Position numbers and translations under genes: made by a program
Shown here: positions 8,459-14,809 of the stretch, piece by piece
Layout of the letters: the number at the start of each line of letters is the position of its first letter
Position numbering within the stretch: position 1 is the first letter of the stretch
From: a virus
Direction: 5' to 3' (one strand)
Virus record (IMG/VR): IMGVR_UViG_3300025127_000190
Location: 1-28,572 of that record
DNA length: 28,572 bases
The notes under the pieces: generated by a model
What the model was told of the DNA's origin: nothing
The model's input: the letters and a program-made list of their open reading frames with translations, nothing else
Databases searched by the model: none

Positions 8459-9913
8459 ATGACGCCTGTAAGAACTACAATGGTCATGGCATCGCCACTA
8501 CAATCCGCCCGATTTGAAGGCGGTGGCACCATATCGCTTCTCAAGAGCGACAATGGCCTCGTGATTGCAGGTTATGCGAGCGTCGAAATGGTCGACAAGC
8601 AAGGTGACCTCATCACCACAGGTGCACTCAAGGGTGCATTTGACAGTTTCATGAAAGCGGACGGATTCCGCAACGTACAACTCGCACACTCCAACATCCA
8701 AGTTGGAGAAGTTATTCCACAGTACACTGACAGCAGTGGTCGACTGTGGAAGTCCGGTGTCGATGACGCTGGACTCTTCGTTGTCATCCAAGTACGTGAT
8801 GACATCGAAAAGGCTCGTGAAGTAGCCAATGAAATTCGCAAAGGCGCCCTTCGGGGTTTCAGTATTGGTGGACAAGCATTCAAGAGAATGCGAAAAGCCG
8901 ATTCGGAGCACGGTGATTACACCGAGATTTCCAAACTGGAACTTCACGAGGTAACGATTTGTGAAAAAGGTATAAACCCGGAGGCGACATTCCGTATATT
9001 GAAGGAGGACATAACAATGACCGAAAACACAGATATGAACACAATGAGCGAATTGTCGTCCGTCTTGGACCGCATCAACACCCGCCTCGACGTAATGGAG
9101 AAAGGTGATATGCCCGAAGGCTTGAAACAGCACATGAAGGATAAGAAAGACGACAAGGATGAAGACAAAGGCAAAGAAATGGCTGATGAAGGCAAAGACG
9201 AAAAGATGTACGGTTCCGAACACAAAGGAATGCATGATTCTGAAAACAAAGGAATGCATGGCGACATGGAAAAATCTGAGTACTCTGATGTCATTACCCA
9301 AGATTACTTGCACTGGATGGAAAACACCTTGAAGTCGGGTGGCGTTGATATTAACAGCGCTCGTGCACACTTTGATGCACTTGAGAAGGCACAACTTGGT
9401 GGCTTCGACAACCCATCTTCTGTTGACGGTGCCGATTACTTCGGCGGCCAAGTACGTGGCCGAGCACAAGAAGGCGGCAACCCATCTACAGGCGCAATTG
9501 GCAAACTCAACAGCGGCTCCAAAGCCGATGTTGCAAAGGGCTATTTGTCTCCTGAGGACCTTTCCCCTGCACAACTTGAAGAAGCATATGCTGCTTACAA
9601 GGCTGCTTCCATTGAGAAGCAACTCAAGGGAACTCTCAGCGATGTCTTCGCTGACCGACTCGCCAAGGAACAGCGCAGTGAGGCTGAAAGCCGACAAGCA
9701 CAAGCATTCGATGCTCGTGCTCCACTCGCATCAATCGAAAAGGCAGTCGCTGCTCTAAGCGACCGAATCGATAACCTTGCATCAGGTGCAACCGGAACGA
9801 CTATCCAAAAGTCCGCACCTGTTTCTAACGTTGAAATTCCATCCACTGTAGACATGGCAAACATGTCTTGGGATGAAGTACACAGCCTCGCAGGAAGTGT
9901 ATTCCACAACTGA
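8459..9913 (+). CDS. HK97-type prohead protease fused to scaffold (484 aa)
   Basis: Residues ~20-182 match the HK97/U35-type prohead protease fold: the catalytic His in VQLAHSNIQVG (H77), the Ser in LRGFSIGGQA (S135), and the conserved acidic strand LHEVTICEKGINPEATF (E164 region). Residues ~187-484 are a highly charged, helical scaffold, Lys/Asp/Glu-rich at 220-275 with an 8-residue KGMH repeat, coiled coils at ~360-445 and a terminal MSWDEVHSLA motif. The protease should process scaffold and head proteins after capsid assembly and then itself. ATG 8459 has only weak SD-like TGAT. ATGs at 8480 and 8486 are alternative starts. A strong internal SD precedes Met187, so scaffold is probably also made alone (9017-9913). 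The major capsid gene follows 15 bases later. Confidence 0.88.
   Translation: MTPVRTTMVMASPLQSARFEGGGTISLLKSDNGLVIAGYASVEMVDKQGDLITTGALKGAFDSFMKADGFRNVQLAHSNIQVGEVIPQYTDSSGRLWKSGVDDAGLFVVIQVRDDIEKAREVANEIRKGALRGFSIGGQAFKRMRKADSEHGDYTEISKLELHEVTICEKGINPEATFRILKEDITMTENTDMNTMSELSSVLDRINTRLDVMEKGDMPEGLKQHMKDKKDDKDEDKGKEMADEGKDEKMYGSEHKGMHDSENKGMHGDMEKSEYSDVITQDYLHWMENTLKSGGVDINSARAHFDALEKAQLGGFDNPSSVDGADYFGGQVRGRAQEGGNPSTGAIGKLNSGSKADVAKGYLSPEDLSPAQLEEAYAAYKAASIEKQLKGTLSDVFADRLAKEQRSEAESRQAQAFDARAPLASIEKAVAALSDRIDNLASGATGTTIQKSAPVSNVEIPSTVDMANMSWDEVHSLAGSVFHN
9002..9019 (+). promoter_or_regulatory. Strong internal ribosome binding site for scaffold
   Basis: AAGGAGG at 9002-9008, one of the best SD matches in the window, lies 8 bases before an in-frame ATG (9017-9019) at residue 187 of the protease-scaffold gene, exactly where the protease domain ends. 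Its strength and position argue for use as a start, giving free scaffold in excess of protease. Confidence 0.75.
9017..9913 (+). CDS. Nested in-frame scaffold protein (298 aa)
   Basis: Proposed product of internal initiation at ATG 9017 inside the protease gene, sharing its stop. Scaffold proteins guide capsid-protein assembly and are degraded before DNA packaging. The segment begins at the domain boundary, is very hydrophilic, has an 8-residue repeat (KGMH twice), long predicted coiled coils and a conserved C-terminal MxWxxVHxLA motif that could contact capsid protein. The layout equals lambda C/Nu3, where the scaffold is an in-frame internal product of the protease gene. MEK-GD (K215 in the fusion) and IQK-SA (K451) fit the proposed cut motif. 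Visible evidence is the SD and domain boundary. Expression is inferred. Confidence 0.7.
   Translation: MTENTDMNTMSELSSVLDRINTRLDVMEKGDMPEGLKQHMKDKKDDKDEDKGKEMADEGKDEKMYGSEHKGMHDSENKGMHGDMEKSEYSDVITQDYLHWMENTLKSGGVDINSARAHFDALEKAQLGGFDNPSSVDGADYFGGQVRGRAQEGGNPSTGAIGKLNSGSKADVAKGYLSPEDLSPAQLEEAYAAYKAASIEKQLKGTLSDVFADRLAKEQRSEAESRQAQAFDARAPLASIEKAVAALSDRIDNLASGATGTTIQKSAPVSNVEIPSTVDMANMSWDEVHSLAGSVFHN
9222..9260 (+). repeat. 24-bp-period direct repeat in scaffold
   Basis: ACAAAGGAATGCATG occurs at 9222-9236 and 9246-9260, offset by 24 bases. It encodes an eight-residue unit of the form (E/S)(H/N)KGMH(D/G)(S/D) in the hydrophilic linker between protease and scaffold helices. Confidence 0.85.
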
Positions 9914-9928
9914 ATGGAGTGATTAAGA

Positions 9929-11095
9929 ATGGCAAGAAACTATCTAAGAACAGTAACCGACATGGAACGCTACTACTACGGTGCAGGCTCAAACATGGGC
10001 TTTCACTACTCAGGTAGCGAACTTTTGAAAGCAGACGCACCACTATTGTCCACAACTGCTGGTACCTACCAAGCAATCTATGGACGAAAGGTTTGGAGCC
10101 AGTTGAACCAAGAGTTCAACGCATTCTCCATCCTTCCTAAGAAACCTTGGGACCGAAGTGGATGGCGTGTCGTAACCGCACGACCTGACACCACCAAAGG
10201 TGGAGGTATTGCGGAGAACGGTACACTACCGGACACCACAAAACCAACTTTCCAAAACATCGCTGCAAAGCCTAAGACCATTGCACACACCTTCGACATG
10301 AGTGAAGTTGCAATCTTCCTCAACGACAAGGATGACGGTCTCGGCGACATTCGCAGTGTTCTCAAGGAAGAAATGGGTAAGCACCACGCTGAGGAAATCA
10401 ACAAGATGCTTCTCCAAGACGTGACTACACCTGCTGGCAACGACTACGAGTCTCTCGACCGTGTCACCTCAGGTTCAATCACTGCAAGCGGAGATGCTGC
10501 TGACACCATGGACTTTGGTGGAGCCGGAAACGATTACGGAACAGCCGGTGATGAAGACATTTACAGCATCGACCGAAGCGGCAACTCTTGGTCCGAAGCC
10601 GAGGTCAACACCTCTGGTGCAAAGGGAACCAACCGTGTTCTCTCGCTTGACCACCTCGACGACATCTTCCAAAAAATTTGGGTGCGTGGTGGAAACCCCA
10701 AGGTCATCCTCACTGGATATGATACACTTATGCGCCTTCAACAACTTCTCCAGTCGCAACAGCGATTTATGGAAGAGAAGCGTGTCACCCCTACCTTCAA
10801 CGGTGTAAAGGGTGTGCCCGGTGTTGAAGCAGGTTTCATCGTTGCTACTTACAACGGTGTCCCAATCATTCCATCCAAGGACGTACAACCTGACGGCATC
10901 AGCCGTATGTACTTCTTGGACACTGACTACATACACTTTAGTGTCGCAAAACCAACTCAATACTTTGAGTCAGGTATCGAAACTGGAGACCCATTCGCCA
11001 TCAACCGCCTCGGTCAAGAAGGACTTTACCGAACTATGGGTGAATTGTGGACTACTTTCTTTGGAGGTCATGGTTCAATCCGAGACTTGTCTTGA
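9929..11095 (+). CDS. Major capsid protein, HK97 fold (388 aa)
   Basis: Builds the icosahedral shell. Identified from position directly after the protease/scaffold, length, and HK97-fold hallmarks: an N-arm, a long helix region (residues ~125-155, with DIRSVLKEEMGKHHAEEINK), a Gly/Asp-rich variable loop at ~165-210, a P-domain/A-domain stretch (LDDIFQKIWVRGGNPKVILTGYD), and a C-terminal receptor-like segment with YNGVPIIPSKD and LGQEGLYRTMGEL. SD is GGAGTGAT, 8 bases upstream. There is no long N-terminal delta domain, which agrees with a separate scaffold. LLK-AD at 32-36 could be a short N-terminal cleavage site leaving Ala35 as the mature end. Confidence 0.9.
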   Translation: MARNYLRTVTDMERYYYGAGSNMGFHYSGSELLKADAPLLSTTAGTYQAIYGRKVWSQLNQEFNAFSILPKKPWDRSGWRVVTARPDTTKGGGIAENGTLPDTTKPTFQNIAAKPKTIAHTFDMSEVAIFLNDKDDGLGDIRSVLKEEMGKHHAEEINKMLLQDVTTPAGNDYESLDRVTSGSITASGDAADTMDFGGAGNDYGTAGDEDIYSIDRSGNSWSEAEVNTSGAKGTNRVLSLDHLDDIFQKIWVRGGNPKVILTGYDTLMRLQQLLQSQQRFMEEKRVTPTFNGVKGVPGVEAGFIVATYNGVPIIPSKDVQPDGISRMYFLDTDYIHFSVAKPTQYFESGIETGDPFAINRLGQEGLYRTMGELWTTFFGGHGSIRDLS

Positions 11096-11132
11096 GGTTG
11101 ATGGAGATAACACACACAGGAGATGATGAAAA

Positions 11133-11549
11133 ATGGCAGTAACATTTAGCAGAACAGCAGGCGCAGGCGGCGTAATGGCCGTCGATTTTGAAATTGACCT
11201 TTATGCAGGTGCTCTCGTTGATGGCACAGATTGGCTAAAAGGCGCAGCAGGTGGCACTTACCCCGGTAGTTTGACTGGGTTCCAAGCCACGAATGACGAT
11301 ACGGCTAACACAGCAGGGCGAGGACTCAAACTCGTCATGGGTGTGTTTACTCTCGTGCAAACTGGCAACGTCTTCACCGTTGGTGGAGATGCTGACAAGA
11401 TTCACGGAATGGTCGTTGGTGGCTCAGGAGTTGCAGGTAAATCGCTAACATGCACCACTGATTTTAGCGGTGCTGGAAGCGCTACTGCAACAATGCTCGC
11501 AGAAGGCACACTTGATAACCGAACGCTGTTTATGGCAATCGTATCGTGA
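11133..11549 (+). CDS. Small beta-rich protein, probable capsid decoration (138 aa)
   Basis: Gly/Ala/Thr/Val-rich, no transmembrane segment or signal peptide, mainly beta by pattern, and placed immediately after the major capsid gene where decoration (cement) proteins usually lie. The SD GGAGATGATG precedes ATG 11133 after the longest junction in this block (37 bases, no hairpin seen). Its C-terminal strand (TLFMAIVS) resembles that of the 11959 protein (TFMAIGRRS), and both begin MAVT, hinting at distant relationship. Function is inferred from context. Confidence 0.7.
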   Translation: MAVTFSRTAGAGGVMAVDFEIDLYAGALVDGTDWLKGAAGGTYPGSLTGFQATNDDTANTAGRGLKLVMGVFTLVQTGNVFTVGGDADKIHGMVVGGSGVAGKSLTCTTDFSGAGSATATMLAEGTLDNRTLFMAIVS

Positions 11550-11560
11550 GGTGCTTAACA

Positions 11561-11959
11561 GTGCCTACGATAACGTCACTCGGTCCTTACTATGAACGTA
11601 GGGTACCCGGTATGAAGCGAATCTACGCTGTTCGTGGAACTCCAATGGAAGTTACACAAGAATGGCTCGACGCTAACCGTGGTAGTCTTGCGAACAAGTG
11701 GTGGAGAATCGACGGAGACGCAGGTATCACAATCGATGCAGGCAACGATGGACTTCCCGACTCAGGTTGGACCAAGAAGGACATCACTGCATGGCTTGAG
11801 GGGCGTGGTGAAAGCGTTGGTGGATATGCGACCAAGTCCAAACTACTGGGCATGGTTGACCTAATCCTCAACCCTCCCGCCCCTGAGCCAGTCGTCGAAG
11901 AACCCGTCGTCGAAGAACCAGTGACAGAAGAAACAAAAACAACAGGAGATGAACAATAA
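11561..11959 (+). CDS. HeH/LEM-like domain protein (132 aa)
   Basis: The start is taken at GTG 11561, which has the SD GAGGTG (11548-11553) 7 bases upstream. An in-frame GTG at 11546 overlapping the previous stop lacks one. Residues ~65-105 (GWTKKDITAWLEGRG ... TKSKLLGMVDLIL) have the helix-extended loop-helix pattern of HeH/LEM or SAP-like domains, small folds seen in phage head-tail region proteins and DNA-binding proteins. A linker of EPVVE repeats and an acidic, disordered tail follow. A role in head completion or connector assembly is plausible. The final TAA overlaps the next ATG by one base. Confidence 0.7.
   Translation: MPTITSLGPYYERRVPGMKRIYAVRGTPMEVTQEWLDANRGSLANKWWRIDGDAGITIDAGNDGLPDSGWTKKDITAWLEGRGESVGGYATKSKLLGMVDLILNPPAPEPVVEEPVVEEPVTEETKTTGDEQ
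11888..11932 (+). repeat. Three tandem 15-bp units (PVVEE-type repeat)
   Basis: Three 15-base units (11888-11902, 11903-11917, 11918-11932). The first two differ at a single base (CCAGTCGTCGAAGAA / CCCGTCGTCGAAGAA). The third is degenerate. They encode PVVEE-PVVEE-PVTEE, an extended acidic linker at the end of the HeH/LEM-like protein. Confidence 0.85.
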
Positions 11960-12267
11960 TGGCAGTAACAATTGACCCACGACCAACATACTTTGGAGAC
12001 CGCATGGTAGTCACAGGCTCATACGCAGCAGGTGACACCAGCATTGACTTGAGCAGTTTACTTGTAAGCATTGACATGGCAACAGTAACACCTACAGGTG
12101 CTACAACAGCCATTCTTCCCGAAGCAGGCGCAGGTGCAAGTGCAGTCACCCTGAACATCAGCGATGTTTGCACTGTGAGTGGAACCACTATTACAGTGAC
12201 AGAAGGCGTTCAAGGCGGAGTAGGAACCGTTGGCGGAACATTCATGGCAATCGGTCGTCGCTCGTGA
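11959..12267 (+). CDS. Small beta-rich structural protein (102 aa)
   Basis: Starts at ATG 11959 overlapping the previous TAA, with SD AGGAGATGA. It is a Thr/Ala/Val/Gly-rich all-beta sequence with alternating hydrophobics (VTGSYAAGDTSIDLSSLL) and a final GGTFMAIGRRS strand, typical of small virion structural proteins. No catalytic motif is present. Position among capsid-adjacent genes suggests decoration, spike or head completion. Its TGA stop is in the 5' arm of a small hairpin at the next start. Confidence 0.7.
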   Translation: MAVTIDPRPTYFGDRMVVTGSYAAGDTSIDLSSLLVSIDMATVTPTGATTAILPEAGAGASAVTLNISDVCTVSGTTITVTEGVQGGVGTVGGTFMAIGRRS

Positions 12268-12279
12268 GGTGAACCCTCA
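12265..12279 (+). promoter_or_regulatory. Short hairpin covering SD and start of the 12279 gene
   Basis: TGAGG (12265-12269) pairs with CCTCA (12275-12279) around the loop TGAAC. The 5' arm contains the previous stop codon and the start of the SD (GAGGTGA). The 3' arm includes the A of the ATG. It would couple translation of this small gene to its upstream neighbour. Five base pairs only, so moderate weight. Confidence 0.4.
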
Positions 12280-12482
12280 TGGCGAACTTAGCCGGCTTGA
12301 AGTCGAAAGTGGTAGGTCCACTACCACCGGGCGACTTTTCCCGCACACCGACAGCAATCGAAGCACTGATTGACGCAGGCTTTGACGCAGTGACTGACGC
12401 TAACTCGGCTGATACCATTGCAGGTCTTGACACCATAACCGTTATGGGTAACGTATACATCATCATCATCTACAAGGCATGA
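12279..12482 (+). CDS. Very small structural protein (67 aa)
   Basis: ATG 12279 has the SD GAGGTGA at 12266-12272. The sequence is MANLAGLKSK at the N-terminus, a Pro/Gly-rich segment, a short helix around TAIEALIDAGFD, and a very hydrophobic C-terminal strand (VYIIIIYKA). That strand is too short for a clear membrane span and resembles the closing strand of the neighbouring beta-rich proteins. Coding status is supported by the SD and tight fit between neighbours. No function recognised. Confidence 0.6.
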   Translation: MANLAGLKSKVVGPLPPGDFSRTPTAIEALIDAGFDAVTDANSADTIAGLDTITVMGNVYIIIIYKA

Positions 12483-12492
12483 GGATGATTGC

Positions 12493-12774
12493 ATGGATGC
12501 AGCGACACTTGGACTTGACGAAATCAAGCGACTTGAGAAGCGTGGCGTACGACTGGCCGAGTCCTACGGGGCAGGTAGCGTCTTCAATCAAGAGAAACCT
12601 CTTGAGGGCGTAGTCAGCAAACAACGCATACGCAACCGTAAGGCAGGCGACGTTCTGAACATCGGCTCAGGCACACGGTGCAAATCGTGTGGTATGCTCT
12701 ACTTCTGTTGGGTTGACAATTGTCGGACATGCGGAACAAAGATGGACTTCAACTTGGGAACAAAGGAGGAGTGA
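12493..12774 (+). CDS. Small zinc-ribbon protein (93 aa)
   Basis: The start has SD GAGGATGAT. The N-terminal ~60 residues are basic and helical. The C-terminus carries C63-x2-C66 and C77-x2-C80 (with an additional C72) in TRCKSCGMLYFCWVDNCRTC, a compact zinc ribbon. Zinc ribbons mediate protein-protein or nucleic-acid contact and are frequent in archaea and their viruses. It lies between decoration-like genes and the long coiled-coil protein, so a structural or assembly role is likelier than transcription control, but both are possible. Confidence 0.72.
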   Translation: MDAATLGLDEIKRLEKRGVRLAESYGAGSVFNQEKPLEGVVSKQRIRNRKAGDVLNIGSGTRCKSCGMLYFCWVDNCRTCGTKMDFNLGTKEE

Positions 12775-12776
12775 CG

Positions 12777-14774
12777 ATGTGGATAGGTATACGCAAGGCT
12801 CCTGATGACCCCAACGTGGATGCAATGAAGCAGCAACTAAAGCGTCTTATGCAAGGTAGCAAGGCTACAGACATGAAGGAACGAATCCAACACATGCTAA
12901 GCATGGGTATGGGCCAAGAGCAAGCCGAGGATATGGCTCAAAAGTACGAAGAACATCTTGAGAAGCCGATTCAGGCTCGTATGGAAGAGTTACGCGAGCG
13001 TAGTCCTCAGATGGATGAAGCCCGACTTCGACGGATAGCCGAACAAGAAATCATGACACCCGGTAGCCCGATGCGCGTAGCATCGCCTGATAAACCAGCC
13101 GAAGAATCTGAAAAGATAGGTGAGCGAGAACAACGCCCGTCTCTTGGACGAGGACAGGCCCCTGCCCCACGTGGTGAGTTCCTACAGCCTCTTCGTGAGG
13201 GTGATGAGGAACGTCGCAAAAAGACGGTACAACTGGGCACAGAAAGTGGATTTGGTGGTCTTGGTAAAGAAACAATCATACACGACCCAACAGGGCAGCA
13301 CCCGTTGTTCTACGGAAGTCCACGCAAGTTGCAAGATGCACGGGCAAAGCATCAACAAGCATCACAGATGGCTGAGCGATTGCAACCGCAGGTTGACCGT
13401 TTGTACAGTCAAGTTTTACGACTGAGAAGCAACAAAGACGAGGAGGGTAACGAACGTACTCCTACTCCTCAAGAATTAGCACAAGCCGACCAACTCGATG
13501 AAGTTCGATTCAAGTTGATGAACGACCTTTATCCTCACACGCAACGTATGAGTGAAGCAAAGGCCGAGATGGAAAAACACGGTCCGCAATCTCACATGAG
13601 CCTTGAGAAGTATCTTGGTCGAATGTTGAGTGGAGCATCAGCAGGTGCTCGTGACATGCAATTCGGCGGACAAGGACGAAAGGGTGGAGTCGGACTGGCC
13701 GATTTCCAACAGAAAATCTTGGGACAAGATGTTGCTGATGTCGGGCGAGGTTCAGGCGGTCAACAGGAAATGATTGATAGAATGTTTGAACTTCATCAAA
13801 ACGACCCGCTGAATCTAAGCAGCAACGTGTTGAATCACTTGAAGACTGAGGGTTTGTCCATCGATTTGGAACGTAGCCCAAGCATGGCGAACCTTGACAT
13901 TGGTGGACAAACGGAGCGTCAAAAGAAACAGATTGAATATCAAATGCGGAGTGCTCAAAAGCGAGACGACTTCCTTGAAGATTTACGTGGTCGTTATATG
14001 GCAAACCCAACAGCCGAAAACCTTCAAAAAATCATGGACATCGACCGTGAACGAGAAGAAGTTGCTACGAGAATACGAGCACTAAACGCTCAAAAGGAAT
14101 CAGGTCACATGTCAGTCATGACGCCTGAGATACTCGCTGAACGTGTGTTCGGTCAAGGTCGAGACATGAGCAAAGACCCTGCAATCGTTCGACCCGGAGA
14201 AGGCGAAGATGCTATGGACACACGGATGGAGAACTCTCTGAACAATCTCGTTTCACGACTTGGGCTTGAAGAAGCACCTGCGAACGAAAGTGATGGCGAG
14301 CGAGCCATGCGTGAACAGCAAATCGTCGGCGCACGAAAACAATTCAGGGATTTAATTCAACAAGGAATGCCACTCGATGAAGTCAACGAACAAGTTCGAC
14401 AGACTGTCGAAGAAAGTAAGACTCGATTCGCAGGCGAAGCAGCGCCATACGGAACTCTTTCAGTTCTACAACCCGGACAAGGACTCGACACAGGTAAAGT
14501 TCGACAAGACTTCCCACACGCTCCACAAGGCGAAGATTACACACTCGACGATTCAGAGGCGCCTCCTGTTGACCCTGCACCTACACCGAGTTTCATGGAC
14601 TCACAGAAACAAAGGTTACGAGATAGGCGTCGGTTCGGTAATCCGTTTGGCTCGTTCGGCATGGATGTTCCTGAGAAAGAAGATGACGATGATGTTCAAA
14701 CAGGATTCCCGATGCACATTGGAGATGTGCTTATGAAGTCGGTTCAGAATCGTCTTTGGTGGCAAGGTCTATGA
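12777..14774 (+). CDS. Long coiled-coil head-region protein (665 aa)
   Basis: ATG 12777 is chosen because GGAGGAG lies just upstream. In-frame codons back to 12720 overlap the zinc-ribbon gene and lack an SD. The protein is hydrophilic, Gln/Glu/Arg/Met-rich, mostly helical, with coiled coils around residues ~190-265 and ~380-460, a Pro/Asp-rich linker near 580-620, and a short hydrophobic end (IGDVLMKSVQNRLWWQGL). No enzyme motif is seen. IRK-AP (K7) and LMK-SV (K654) place the putative prohead-protease motif at both extreme ends. Together with the 3068 protein it is a candidate internal or ejected virion protein. A minor head or head-completion role is an alternative. Confidence 0.75.
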   Translation: MWIGIRKAPDDPNVDAMKQQLKRLMQGSKATDMKERIQHMLSMGMGQEQAEDMAQKYEEHLEKPIQARMEELRERSPQMDEARLRRIAEQEIMTPGSPMRVASPDKPAEESEKIGEREQRPSLGRGQAPAPRGEFLQPLREGDEERRKKTVQLGTESGFGGLGKETIIHDPTGQHPLFYGSPRKLQDARAKHQQASQMAERLQPQVDRLYSQVLRLRSNKDEEGNERTPTPQELAQADQLDEVRFKLMNDLYPHTQRMSEAKAEMEKHGPQSHMSLEKYLGRMLSGASAGARDMQFGGQGRKGGVGLADFQQKILGQDVADVGRGSGGQQEMIDRMFELHQNDPLNLSSNVLNHLKTEGLSIDLERSPSMANLDIGGQTERQKKQIEYQMRSAQKRDDFLEDLRGRYMANPTAENLQKIMDIDREREEVATRIRALNAQKESGHMSVMTPEILAERVFGQGRDMSKDPAIVRPGEGEDAMDTRMENSLNNLVSRLGLEEAPANESDGERAMREQQIVGARKQFRDLIQQGMPLDEVNEQVRQTVEESKTRFAGEAAPYGTLSVLQPGQGLDTGKVRQDFPHAPQGEDYTLDDSEAPPVDPAPTPSFMDSQKQRLRDRRRFGNPFGSFGMDVPEKEDDDDVQTGFPMHIGDVLMKSVQNRLWWQGL

Positions 14775-14806
14775 CGGAGAACTATCTGTTGGAGATGAGG
14801 GGATGA
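14771..14806 (+). CDS. Possible 11-codon leader ORF before the adaptor gene
   Basis: ATG 14771 overlaps the previous stop as ATGA and opens an 11-codon frame (MTENYLLEMRG) ending at TGA 14804-14806, three bases before the adaptor ATG (14810). It contains the adaptor SD region (GGAGATGAGGGG). Reinitiation through this mini-ORF could link translation of the two flanking genes. It may be fortuitous. Confidence 0.2.
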   Translation: MTENYLLEMRG

Positions 14807-14809
14807 CGC

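Noticed and set aside
8498-9703. Long minus-strand open frame (401 codons) opposite the protease-scaffold gene
   Set aside because: It mirrors the coding gene, gives a Cys/Phe/Val-rich sequence without recognisable domain or ribosome site, and lies antisense to a clearly identified protease. Codon bias of the + gene explains the open antisense frame.
11096-11132. Promoter or terminator after the major capsid gene
   Set aside because: The 37-base gap is the longest in the head block but contains only SD-like purine tracts. No stem-loop, T-tract or TATA/BRE-like element is convincing.
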